Shown piece by piece: positions 1 through 9,085 of a stretch of 64,000 nucleotides of DNA (position 1 is its first letter; each line of letters begins with the position of its first letter). Origin of the DNA: Pseudopedobacter saltans DSM 12145 (GTDB lineage Bacteria; Bacteroidota; Bacteroidia; Sphingobacteriales; Sphingobacteriaceae); the NCBI RefSeq assembly GCF_000190735.1, contig NC_015177.1, positions 992,001-1,056,000 of the forward strand, in the 5' to 3' direction. Made by a program: the position numbers and the translations under genes. The notes beneath the pieces were generated by a model. It had not been told where the DNA came from. It saw only the letters and a program-made list of their open reading frames with translations, and ran no database searches.

Positions 1-768
1 CCAAAACATCTTGGCCAGGGATACCCTTCAAAAAACGGTGAATTGGGCCCACTGCAGGGCGTGGTGAAAATTAGTGATCCTGAAATTTCCACCTATCAGC
101 TCTTTAAGGGCGTTTCATTAAAATTTACTGAGGCTGCAGAGCCCGAAAGTCATCTTCATCCTGATAAAAATAATGATGCACTTTGGGCAAACCTTTCTAA
201 AGATAATACCAGGTTATGGAACGGCATGCGAGGAGGATTAATTGTGCCGGCCGCAGATATGGAGTTTTCCGGATTGAGTTCCAAAGCCTTTATGTCTCAA
301 TGGACAGCCAGGGGGGCCAATGAAAGTCAGATAAAGAAGGGGCCTTATTATGCATATGAGTTGCAGGGATTTTATGAGTTTTCATCCAAAGCGAATGATG
401 AGGCAGTTCAGAAAAAGCTAAAAGCCAAGGTAGAGTTTCTGGTAGAAGATGCACCAGCGTTAGCGAGTGCCATCAATCCCAGAACGCCTGTAAGTATGAC
501 AGATCTTGCTTTGGGCTATCTGGAATCCCAGAAGGGGACGGCCGAAAGCTTTGCGCCATTGGCCAATTGCGGTAAAAACTTAACCCGTACTCCGGTTGCC
601 ATGATAAATTTCGGAACTGGAAAAGGAAAGCTTATCGTTTCGCAATTGCTTACGGCAGGCCGTATGGCGAAAGGATTTGGTGAAGCAGGGTTGTATGATA
701 TCCGGTACGACGAGGCTGCAGTTCAAAACGTTTTAAATATGATGAAGCTTGCGTTGCAAGGAAAATAG
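1..768 (+). CDS. C-terminal part of a probable large glycoside hydrolase (5' end outside window)
   Basis: The reading frame is open from base 1, so this is the 3' part of a longer gene; a TTG at 43 is internal and not a convincing start. About 255 residues are visible. The last 60 residues (a GKGKLIVSQLLTAGR segment, then a short helix ending in KLALQGK) resemble the glutamine-amidotransferase-like or beta-sandwich tails of large Bacteroidetes GH2-type enzymes. No catalytic motif lies in the visible part, so family and activity cannot be fixed. It ends 8 bp before the next gene and is probably in the same operon as the GH28 and GH2 genes that follow, consistent with a role in degrading a pectic glycan. 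Confidence 0.5.
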   Translation, partial: PKHLGQGYPSKNGELGPLQGVVKISDPEISTYQLFKGVSLKFTEAAEPESHLHPDKNNDALWANLSKDNTRLWNGMRGGLIVPAADMEFSGLSSKAFMSQWTARGANESQIKKGPYYAYELQGFYEFSSKANDEAVQKKLKAKVEFLVEDAPALASAINPRTPVSMTDLALGYLESQKGTAESFAPLANCGKNLTRTPVAMINFGTGKGKLIVSQLLTAGRMAKGFGEAGLYDIRYDEAAVQNVLNMMKLALQGK

Positions 769-776
769 ATAGAAAA

Positions 777-2696
777 ATGAAGAATAAAAAAATTAAAATG
801 CTGTTTATGGGAGCCTTTGCTATGCTCTTGTTTACTGATGTAAAAGCTGATTCACGACTAATAAACAAGCTAGATATATGGGATATCTGGACCTATAACT
901 ATAATGCTTCGCATTGGATTGAACAAGCTAATTTGCATGCTGGTACTCAGATGTATGGAGATGCTCCGCAAATCACGATAAGCTCTTTACCAGCTACGCT
1001 GGAGGGGGCAGATTGGATACAAACGGCTTATGGATCAAAGGCGTTTTCACAATCTAAACTAGCGACTTTTGAATTGGCTGGAGATGCTGATGTTTTTATC
1101 GTACATAACCGGAAAATCGATAAAAAGCCTGATTGGTTAAAGTCTTATAATAAACTATCAGAGAAGGTAGAAAATTCGACCGGTGAAATCTTTGATGTAT
1201 ACAAAAGAAGTTTCAAGAGAAATGATAAAGTAAGTTTGGGCAGCAATGGAAGTATGGATCATTCTATGTATTCCGTAGCAGTAAAGCCAATAGGAAATCC
1301 CCCAGCTTTACCTAAACCCACCGGTAAAATTTACGATATTGTGAAATTTGGAGCTAAAGGAGACAATCAGACTGTTAATACAGTAGCTATACAAAAAGCC
1401 ATAGACGCCTGTACAGCAGACGGAGGAGGAAGTGTCTATATCCATGACGGTATTTATGTAACTGGAACACTGGAGCTAAAAGATAATGTGACCCTGTTTG
1501 TACAGGCCGGATCGATTTTAAGAGCATCCTCTAACCATGCAGATTATCCGCAAAAGATATGTGCTTTCAAATATTACAGAGGTAATGAACATTACCAGCT
1601 AATTTATGCAGAAGGCAAAAAGAATATAGGTATCACCGGAGGTGGAATTATCGATGGTTTTTCTCATGGAGACAATTGGCCATGGAGAGGCAAATCAAAT
1701 GAACACGAGAGACCTCGCCTTATTAGAATGGTACAATGTACTGCGGTAAACGTCAGAGATATCACCCTTATCCGCCCGGCAAACTGGACACAGTTATACG
1801 AAGCCTGCGATAATGTAAAGCTAATTAATGTAAGGGTAAGGGCTTATACAGGGCAGCATAACCAGGATGGAATAGATATTAGCAGCTGCAATGGAGTGGA
1901 AGTAAAAAACTTTTATGCCATGACCGGTGACGATGCCATTTGTTTAAAAGCGATGTCGCAAAAACCTACGGAAAATATATTTGTAGACGGAGTAGTGGCA
2001 CGATATGCCAATTGTAATGCGGTAAAAATAGGTACGGAGACACACGGCGATGTAAAGAATGTACATGTTAAAAATGTAGTAGCTAATACCAGATATTCCA
2101 TTGCTATAGAGGCAGTAGACGGTTCGAATATAGATGGAGTAACCTACGAGAATATTTTATTAACCAGTTGTAGTTCGCCCTTATTTATCCGAGCAGGAGA
2201 TAGAGGCAGAACTTACGAAGGCGGACCAAAGAAAGCACCGGTAGGTTCTATAAAAAACGTAACCATTCGAAATGTAAGAAATACGGATATAGGGTATGTT
2301 GATATGCGAAACGGGCCGGGAGTAGGTGCCGCAATTGGAGGAATTCCGGATAGCAAAATAGAGAACCTATTGATAGAGGATTGTGACTTCCTGTTCTACG
2401 GAAGCATTCAGGATACTACGCTCATTTATACCGCACCACCGGAAAACAGAGATAAATATCCGGAATTTAATATATATGGCACTTGTCCGGCTTACGGATT
2501 GTATTTAAGACACGTAGATAATGTAACATTGAAAAATGTGAGTATCCGTTCGAAAAACCCAGATGTAAGGCCGGCAATAGTAATGGATGATGTGGATAAA
2601 TACAATTTCTCCAATCTTAATTGCGAAGAATTCCCGATGACACAGCCAGCACCGATTTGGCATAAACAAAAAGATAATCCAAAAAGAGTAAAATAA
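777..2696 (+). CDS. Secreted GH28-family beta-helix glycosidase (polygalacturonase-like) with N-terminal accessory domain
   Basis: 639 residues starting with a signal peptide (lysine-rich start, LLFTDVKA cleavage region). Residues about 79-171 form a separate domain ending in a KKPDWL...MYSVAVKP pattern; a related domain occurs in the gene at 12612. From about residue 180 the right-handed beta-helix of GH28 begins (VKFGAKGD, then TADGGGSVYI). The GH28 acidic residues are present as NQDG (D364) and GDD (D385, D386), and THG carries H423 where polygalacturonases have GHG. This supports an active retaining-fold, inverting hydrolase on galacturonate or rhamnogalacturonan chains, probably exo-acting; substrate is inferred. 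It lies 8 bp after the preceding gene and 21 bp before the GH2 gene. Confidence 0.85.
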   Translation: MKNKKIKMLFMGAFAMLLFTDVKADSRLINKLDIWDIWTYNYNASHWIEQANLHAGTQMYGDAPQITISSLPATLEGADWIQTAYGSKAFSQSKLATFELAGDADVFIVHNRKIDKKPDWLKSYNKLSEKVENSTGEIFDVYKRSFKRNDKVSLGSNGSMDHSMYSVAVKPIGNPPALPKPTGKIYDIVKFGAKGDNQTVNTVAIQKAIDACTADGGGSVYIHDGIYVTGTLELKDNVTLFVQAGSILRASSNHADYPQKICAFKYYRGNEHYQLIYAEGKKNIGITGGGIIDGFSHGDNWPWRGKSNEHERPRLIRMVQCTAVNVRDITLIRPANWTQLYEACDNVKLINVRVRAYTGQHNQDGIDISSCNGVEVKNFYAMTGDDAICLKAMSQKPTENIFVDGVVARYANCNAVKIGTETHGDVKNVHVKNVVANTRYSIAIEAVDGSNIDGVTYENILLTSCSSPLFIRAGDRGRTYEGGPKKAPVGSIKNVTIRNVRNTDIGYVDMRNGPGVGAAIGGIPDSKIENLLIEDCDFLFYGSIQDTTLIYTAPPENRDKYPEFNIYGTCPAYGLYLRHVDNVTLKNVSIRSKNPDVRPAIVMDDVDKYNFSNLNCEEFPMTQPAPIWHKQKDNPKRVK

Positions 2697-2717
2697 TTGA
2701 AATTTTAATAGAAGAAG

Positions 2718-5700
2718 ATGAAGAAGCTTATTAACAAGACCTCGTTGTGTTTTCTACTTACAGCCAGCTGTATGACGTTTTCCACGGATTTGGTAAAGGG
2801 ACAATTGCCAGATCCTATTATTCTGAAAGAAGCTAATATCAAGTTACCCAAAGATCCAAAAAGAATATCCAAAACGATAAACGAGAACTGGACCTTTAAC
2901 TATTTTCCTAAAAAGGATGCAGATAAAGCAGGCTATGAACAACCTGGGTTTAATGATGCTAAATGGAGTGTAGTTGCTGTTCCGCATACCTGGATGACTT
3001 ATGAAACGACGGGAGAATTACATCCTTATGTCAAAAATGCCTCTCCGAAAGATAGTCCATATTGGTGGGATGGATGGGGAATTTATAGGAAGAAAATCGT
3101 GATAGGTAAAGAATTTGCAGACAAGAAGTTGTTTGTAGAATTCGACGCTGTACAGAAATATTCTAAAGTATGGTTGAATGGTAAATATTTAGGAGATCAC
3201 AAAGGTGGTTATGGAGGTTTCTATTTTGATATCACAGATGCTGTGAAATTTGGGGAAGAGAATCTTTTGGTTGTGGCGGCTAATAATACCATGGATGACA
3301 AATATTCGATTCCGCCAATGAGTGCTGGTAATTTTGATGTTTATGGTGGAATTAACCGGGATGTAAGGATTGTTATAAAAGATAAGTTGCATATACCTTA
3401 TCAGGGATCTTATAAACACGAAGGCGGAACATTTGTAACCACTCCGGTAGTGAACCAGAAAGAAGGTGTAGTTAATGTACTTACCTACGTAAAAAACGAT
3501 TATAAAGAAGATAAGAATGTAAAACTGGTAACCATTATCACCGATGCGGATAATAAAGAAATAGATCGCATGGAAGTGAGTAAGATACTTTCTACTGACA
3601 AAATACACCAGTTTTCTCAAAAAAGTAAAACGATAAATAAACCGAATTTATGGAGTCCGGAGACGCCTTATGTATATAACGTTCATACGGAACTGTATCT
3701 GGATAACAAACTGGTAGATACCTATTACAGTCCACTAGGATTCCGTTGGTTTAAATGGGATTATACAAAGAATAAATTACACCTTAACGGAAAAGAAGTT
3801 CATGTACACGGACAAAACAGACATGAGGAATATGTATGGTTAGGAGGAGCTTTCCCTAAATGGATTGCCATGCGGGACATGAAGGATATCAGGTATGGTT
3901 TGGAACATAATTTTATGCGTACCGCACATTATTCGCATGATGCATCCATTTATCATTTTACGGATAGAAACGGAATTTTTATTAATGAGGAACTTCCAAA
4001 CATAAAGAATCAGGTATTTAATCAGGAAGTGCAAGAGCAAAATCTGCGTGAAATGATCAGGAGGGACAGAAACCACCCGTCCATTTTCTTTTGGAGTATG
4101 GGAAATGAAACTACCGATGCCGCTGATTCTAAATGGGCGGTAGAGGAAGATACAACCCGTATCGTTACCTCGCGCCATGTCTATAATGATTCTGCTGGCG
4201 AGTTTAACCCGCATACAGAAAAAAATATGTCAATTGAAGGCTTCCTGCGTTGTACAATAAAAGGCTGGTATAGTAAAGATGAAAGGGATCTGGAACCTAC
4301 TGACGGACAACATGCGGGTACAGAAGAAAATGATGTAAAGAGGGCATTGGAAAAAAATGTACAATCTCATTACGGCTCTGTTTGGTTGTATGCGGACCAC
4401 GGTGCAGATAGGGAGTATGTGAATTCTCCGTTAAAGCATATTAATCCTAAAGGATGGGTTGATTCGTGGAGAAATCCGAAATACAAATACTATCTATGGC
4501 AGGCCAATTTTGCAACAAAACCAATGGTTTTTATTCAATATCATTATTGGAGAAAACAATACATTGGGCAAAAGAAGAATTTTATGATTCATTCGAATTG
4601 CGATGTTGTAGAACTGTTTGTTAATGGCAAGAGCAAAGGAAAGAAAAATCTAAATGCAGCAAACCAGTTTACAACGACCTTTAACGACATTCTTGTAGAA
4701 AAAGGAATTATAGAGGCTGTTGGAACTAAAAAGGACGGAACTAAAGTTTCCTATAAAATAGAAATGGCAGATGATGCCAAAAAGATTGTTTTGGAAGCAT
4801 CGCATACCAAACAGTTTGCCGGAAGAGATGGCGTTATAGAAATCAGAGCAAAGGCGTTTGATAAAAATGGAGTTCAGGTTATAGGAGCCAGGCCGACACT
4901 AAAATGGACAGTGAAAGGACCGGCAACATTAGTCGGACCAGAATCTTATACTAGTGATATACACAAGGTAGAAGAGTCTGAAGGTACGATGTATATTGAC
5001 CTGCCTGTTACCAATTTAATCAGATCGACAGGAGAGCCTGGAAAAGTAGAAATCACTGTAAGCACAAGCGATTTGGAAACGGGTAAAGTGGAAGTTGAGT
5101 TTGTGGCTAAAGATAAATCGGATGTTGTGAAAGGTATAGAAGAACCGGTGCTGTCTTTGCAGGGACGTGAAGCAATTCCGCATAATATGACTCAGGTTTC
5201 AAGGATAATAGCACCACAGGAAATGAAATATTTCACCGGTGAGCTTCAGTACCCTATGGACAAGATTAAACCGAGTGTGACAGCCTTTATTAAGAAGGAA
5301 AATCCTACTATTTCAACAACAACATTGGAGTTCAATTATGTGATTGCAATTTTTACGCAAATGATGCAAGCGAATAACGGACGCTTGGTTGCGGATGATT
5401 ACAATTTTACGGTAGATCAGTACAATATTTCCAGAGAGATAACACGCTTTATAGATAAACAAGATTTTCCACAAGCTTATAAAGACGAGCTTAAAGACTA
5501 TTATGCTTACAACATTGTGTTTAAAGGACGTGACAAGAATTTTATTTATCAAAAAGACTTGATAGCTAAAATTCCTACAGGCGGAAAATCGGTAATACTA
5601 AATGCGAAACAGAAAAAGTATAAAGATGTAATTTATACTTCTGAAACAGATTTGAAAAAGCTTGTTCATCAGGTTTATCCGGAGACGGCAAAGTTGGAGG

Positions 5701-5888
5701 ATGGAGAAATGGAGACTATTTTAAACTTCATTGTAAATGTAAATCCTTATGTTTCATCTTCAAGAACAAGAGATCGTAAGACGAAAATCTATACGTATAC
5801 TTATAGTATAGATGCTGATAAGGCAATATTACTGCCAGATCCGGCTAAGATTCAAAAAATTAAAAAATTTCCTTCAAAAGAGTTTTAA
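2718..5888 (+). CDS. Secreted glycoside hydrolase family 2 enzyme (beta-galactosidase-like)
   Basis: 1056 residues with a signal peptide. The GH2 order is clear: a sugar-binding jelly roll (WDGWGIYRKK, then VWLNGKYLGDHKGGY and GGINRDV), an Ig-like sandwich ending in LWSPETPYVY, and a TIM barrel beginning near NGKEVHVHGQNRHEE. The acid/base motif MGNE gives E464. The usual nucleophile motif is not obvious: the equivalent region reads WLYADHGADREY (D560, with a glutamate six residues on), which may mark a distinct subfamily. C-terminal Ig-like domains and a region of about 200 residues of unknown role follow. Its place among GH28 genes suggests removal of beta-linked side-chain sugars, for instance galactose, from pectin. 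Confidence 0.85.
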   Translation: MKKLINKTSLCFLLTASCMTFSTDLVKGQLPDPIILKEANIKLPKDPKRISKTINENWTFNYFPKKDADKAGYEQPGFNDAKWSVVAVPHTWMTYETTGELHPYVKNASPKDSPYWWDGWGIYRKKIVIGKEFADKKLFVEFDAVQKYSKVWLNGKYLGDHKGGYGGFYFDITDAVKFGEENLLVVAANNTMDDKYSIPPMSAGNFDVYGGINRDVRIVIKDKLHIPYQGSYKHEGGTFVTTPVVNQKEGVVNVLTYVKNDYKEDKNVKLVTIITDADNKEIDRMEVSKILSTDKIHQFSQKSKTINKPNLWSPETPYVYNVHTELYLDNKLVDTYYSPLGFRWFKWDYTKNKLHLNGKEVHVHGQNRHEEYVWLGGAFPKWIAMRDMKDIRYGLEHNFMRTAHYSHDASIYHFTDRNGIFINEELPNIKNQVFNQEVQEQNLREMIRRDRNHPSIFFWSMGNETTDAADSKWAVEEDTTRIVTSRHVYNDSAGEFNPHTEKNMSIEGFLRCTIKGWYSKDERDLEPTDGQHAGTEENDVKRALEKNVQSHYGSVWLYADHGADREYVNSPLKHINPKGWVDSWRNPKYKYYLWQANFATKPMVFIQYHYWRKQYIGQKKNFMIHSNCDVVELFVNGKSKGKKNLNAANQFTTTFNDILVEKGIIEAVGTKKDGTKVSYKIEMADDAKKIVLEASHTKQFAGRDGVIEIRAKAFDKNGVQVIGARPTLKWTVKGPATLVGPESYTSDIHKVEESEGTMYIDLPVTNLIRSTGEPGKVEITVSTSDLETGKVEVEFVAKDKSDVVKGIEEPVLSLQGREAIPHNMTQVSRIIAPQEMKYFTGELQYPMDKIKPSVTAFIKKENPTISTTTLEFNYVIAIFTQMMQANNGRLVADDYNFTVDQYNISREITRFIDKQDFPQAYKDELKDYYAYNIVFKGRDKNFIYQKDLIAKIPTGGKSVILNAKQKKYKDVIYTSETDLKKLVHQVYPETAKLEDGEMETILNFIVNVNPYVSSSRTRDRKTKIYTYTYSIDADKAILLPDPAKIQKIKKFPSKEF

Positions 5889-5908
5889 GAAAAGACAATC
5901 AGATTAAT

Positions 5909-5940
5909 ACACACTGCAGCGAATTAGTGTTGCAGTGTGT
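5909..5940 (+). promoter_or_regulatory. Intergenic stem-loop before the tandem GH28/GH49-like genes
   Basis: A perfect 10-bp inverted repeat (ACACACTGCA and its complement) encloses a 12-nt loop between the GH2 stop and the next start at 5956. There is no downstream T-run, so it is not a classical terminator. It could be an mRNA processing or stability element, or an operator. The role is inferred. Confidence 0.5.
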
Positions 5941-5955
5941 AAATACTCACAATGT

Positions 5956-7509
5956 ATGATTCGAAAGCTAAGTGTTTTGATATTGATGTTCCTGTTTTTT
6001 AAAGAAAGCAAAATATTTGGGTATAACGAGAACGATATTGTTTTATATCCAGTAGTAAAAAGTGCTGAAAGAAGTATTCTGTTTTCTACCAAAACAAATG
6101 GGGTTTCTGTATTTACGGAAAAGTTTAGGGATATATCTTACGCCAATTTTGCTCATAATCGCCCAGCTTCTATAGAAGTGAAAGTAGAAGAGAAGATTTT
6201 AAATTGGGATATCAGTCCGAAAAAGAATATTAAGATGGCCAGGATGGTCGGTAATTCGGTACAATTTAATTTAGAAAAGCCCGGTTTTCATGTGCTAACC
6301 ATTAATAACAAACATCGTTATTTTTTACTTGCTGATAAGAAAGAAAAAGGAATATCAGCAACTCCAAAAGCAAAAATAATTGATATTAAGAGCTATGGAG
6401 TTGATTCTACCGGAAACAAAGTGGAAACTAAACTTATTCAGCGCGCTTTAGACGAGACAGCCAGAGATAAAAAAATATTGGTCTTTTCTTCTGGTATCTA
6501 CAGGACAGGTACATTAAAGATTAGCAGTAATGCGAATATTTATCTGGCTCCGGGTGCGGTGATTAAAGGCTCGGATGATAGAAATGATTATCCCGCAGAT
6601 GGTAATAAAAAAGAATCCGATCATGTAAATGACAAAGCCAATTTTACAGATAATGGAGAATGGATGACATTTAGCAGGTTGATATTGATTGGAGAAGCTG
6701 AAAATGTAAGGATTTGGGGATCTGGAATAATTGATGGAAACGGAAGAGTAGTGAGAGCACAGGGAAAGCCAGCCAATCTTATTCGCATCAGAAACTCTAG
6801 AAATGTAACGATAGAAGGTATTATGTTAAGAGATCCAGCAAGTTGGAACACACATATCCTTAAATCAGAAAATATTACTATCCGAAATGTTAAGATTTTA
6901 AATGATAGAGAGGTAGCAAACACTGACGGTTTTGATCCGGACGCTTCGCAAAATGTTAAAATCGATAATTGTTTCGCGTATTGCGGGGACGATAGCATTG
7001 CCATTAAGAATACGAATAATAGCGATTTAATACAGGATTGCGACAATATTGTAATAAAGAATTCGGTGTTTATTACTAAAAAATCGGCCTTAAAAGTGGG
7101 AACAGAAACGAAGGGAAATACCATGAAAAATATCCTTTTTAAGAATAATACCATCTTAGAAGGAGATAGGGGAATGGTACTTTATTGCTACGATGGAGCT
7201 GGTTTTAGAAATATAAAATTTCTAGGCAATAGTTTTGAGAAAGGTTATAAAAGTAAAAACCTGAAAATTCTCCATTTCGAAATATTGAGCAGGAACGGAC
7301 AGGGAAGCATAAAGGATATTTTGATAAAAAATAGTCGTGTGTCGTCAAGCTTTTCCACTATTTCCGAAATATCCGGATTAAATAACGAACATACCGTTTC
7401 AGGAGTGAGATTTAAGAATTTCAGACTGGATGGCAAGATGTGTTCAACACCGCAAGACATAGGATTGAAAGCTAATCAATTTGTTAAAAATTTAAAAATC
7501 ACCAAATAA
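5956..7509 (+). CDS. GH28/GH49-like beta-helix glycosidase, tandem paralog 1
   Basis: I start at ATG 5956, which gives a normal signal peptide (MIRKLSVLILMFLFF); a GTG 21 bases upstream would sit inside a hairpin. An N-terminal beta-sandwich of about 110 residues (KSAERSILF ... DISPKK ... RYFLLAD) resembles the N-domain seen in clan GH-N enzymes such as GH49. The C-terminal beta-helix holds NTDGFDPDAS (D324) and GDDS (D345, D346), the clan GH-N acidic triad. The product should be a periplasmic or surface glycoside hydrolase acting on pectin-like chains. It is a close relative of the next two genes and of the one at 15206, which points to duplication with specificity split between linkages or chain lengths. 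Confidence 0.8.
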   Translation: MIRKLSVLILMFLFFKESKIFGYNENDIVLYPVVKSAERSILFSTKTNGVSVFTEKFRDISYANFAHNRPASIEVKVEEKILNWDISPKKNIKMARMVGNSVQFNLEKPGFHVLTINNKHRYFLLADKKEKGISATPKAKIIDIKSYGVDSTGNKVETKLIQRALDETARDKKILVFSSGIYRTGTLKISSNANIYLAPGAVIKGSDDRNDYPADGNKKESDHVNDKANFTDNGEWMTFSRLILIGEAENVRIWGSGIIDGNGRVVRAQGKPANLIRIRNSRNVTIEGIMLRDPASWNTHILKSENITIRNVKILNDREVANTDGFDPDASQNVKIDNCFAYCGDDSIAIKNTNNSDLIQDCDNIVIKNSVFITKKSALKVGTETKGNTMKNILFKNNTILEGDRGMVLYCYDGAGFRNIKFLGNSFEKGYKSKNLKILHFEILSRNGQGSIKDILIKNSRVSSSFSTISEISGLNNEHTVSGVRFKNFRLDGKMCSTPQDIGLKANQFVKNLKITK

Positions 7510-7519
7510 GCTGTTACAA

Positions 7520-9079
7520 ATGAACTATTTCCATAAGATAATTTCGACGACGATAACAATGTGTATCATGCTGGCCTTTTTAAGCCTGAATTCTTTCGGC
7601 ATGAGTAAAGGTTTGGGCCTATATACTATACCAAAAGGGGCTGAAAAAAGTAATCTTTTTAATACAACTGTTAACGGAAAAGAGGTTTTTACAGAGAAAT
7701 TTAAAGATGTAAACTATGTAAGATTCTCTCATACAAAGGCTGTAAGTATACTCGTAAAAAGTGCTGAAGATATTAGCAGTTTTAGAATTTCGCCACAAAA
7801 GGACATTATATCTCCAAAAGCAAATGGAAAATCTTTGGAGTTTTCCATTTCAAAACCGGGATATTATGTAGTTACTATTAATAACAAAGAAAAGCTATTT
7901 GTATTAAGCGATACTCCCGATAAGGATAAACTTAAAAAATCTGATTTTATAGATGTGAAATCCTATAATATTGATTTTACCGGAACAACCATTGTTACGG
8001 AAAAACTCCAGAATGCCATTAATGATGCTATCAGTAAAAATAAAACCCTTGTTTTTTCAGCGGGAATCTACAGAACAGGTACGTTAAAAATAGGCAGTAA
8101 TGCCAGAATTTATATTGCCGATGGAGCCATGATCAAAGGGTCTGAAAGTAGGAATGATTATCCAACAGATGGAGGGAAAAAAGAATCGGATCATATTAAT
8201 GATAAAGCCAACTATACTGATAATGGCGAGACCATGACCTTTAGCCGTTTGATTTTGATAGACAATGCCGAAAATGTAAAGATATGGGGCGACGGCGTTA
8301 TTGATGGAAGCGGAAGTATAGTAAGGGCTCAAGGAAAACCTGCCAATCTGATTCGTATCAGAAATTCTAAAAATATAGAACTCAAAGGATTGGTACTACG
8401 TGATCCGGCATGCTGGAATACGCATATTCTAAAATCAGAAAATGTGGTGATCAGGAATATCAAGATGTTGAATGATCCCAATGTGCCAAATACAGACGGT
8501 TTTGATCCAGACGCATCTAAAAATGTTCTGATAGAAGATTGCTTTGCCTATTGTAGTGATGACAATATTGCGATAAAAACGACCAATAATGGTGGTCTTC
8601 TGCAAGACTGCGAAAATATTAAGGTAAATAATTGTGTGTTTTTGACCCGGAAATCTTCGCTTAAAGTTGGTACCGAAACCAAGGGAAAATCTATGAGAAA
8701 TATTGTTTTTAGCAATAATTATGTGGTGGAAGCCGACAGAGGACTGGCATTGTATTGTTATGACGGTGCCACGTTTGAAAATATACAATTCATCAACAAT
8801 TATATCGAAAGAAACTATCCGGATAGCCGACGAAAAGCGATCCATTTTGAGATAAAGAACAGGAACGGAGCTGGAACAATTAAAAATGTATTGATCAAAG
8901 ACTGTTCTATCGGCGAAGGTTTTTCTAAAGGTTCGGAAATGCTGGGTTTAGATGCTAACCATACTATAGACGGAGTGGTTTTTAAAAACCTTAAGGTTGA
9001 TGGAGAACTTTGTTTACAACCGGAAAAGTTGAGGTTAACAACCAATAAGTTCGTTAAAAACATTCGATTTGAAAAATAA
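7520..9079 (+). CDS. GH28/GH49-like beta-helix glycosidase, tandem paralog 2
   Basis: 519 residues with a signal peptide (TMCIMLAFLSLNSFG). It has the same two-domain plan as the gene just upstream: an N-terminal sandwich containing FRISPQKD, then a beta-helix from about residue 145. It carries NTDGFDPDAS (D326) and CSDDN (D347, D348); the residue before the acidic pair is serine instead of glycine. Long stretches match paralog 1 (for example RTGTLKI and QGKPANLIRIRNS), so the duplication is fairly recent. It follows paralog 1 by 10 bp and precedes paralog 3 by 6 bp, so the three are surely co-transcribed. Function inferred as hydrolysis of a pectic or related glycan. Confidence 0.8.
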   Translation: MNYFHKIISTTITMCIMLAFLSLNSFGMSKGLGLYTIPKGAEKSNLFNTTVNGKEVFTEKFKDVNYVRFSHTKAVSILVKSAEDISSFRISPQKDIISPKANGKSLEFSISKPGYYVVTINNKEKLFVLSDTPDKDKLKKSDFIDVKSYNIDFTGTTIVTEKLQNAINDAISKNKTLVFSAGIYRTGTLKIGSNARIYIADGAMIKGSESRNDYPTDGGKKESDHINDKANYTDNGETMTFSRLILIDNAENVKIWGDGVIDGSGSIVRAQGKPANLIRIRNSKNIELKGLVLRDPACWNTHILKSENVVIRNIKMLNDPNVPNTDGFDPDASKNVLIEDCFAYCSDDNIAIKTTNNGGLLQDCENIKVNNCVFLTRKSSLKVGTETKGKSMRNIVFSNNYVVEADRGLALYCYDGATFENIQFINNYIERNYPDSRRKAIHFEIKNRNGAGTIKNVLIKDCSIGEGFSKGSEMLGLDANHTIDGVVFKNLKVDGELCLQPEKLRLTTNKFVKNIRFEK

Positions 9080-9085
9080 CAACAA

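Noticed and set aside
3189-3620. 143-residue reverse-strand ORF
   Set aside because: Antisense to conserved GH2 domains; composition of low-complexity Ile/Phe/Tyr fits a shadow frame.
6621-7154. 177-residue reverse-strand ORF
   Set aside because: It lies wholly inside the GH28/GH49-like gene, antisense to conserved motifs, and has no recognisable features.
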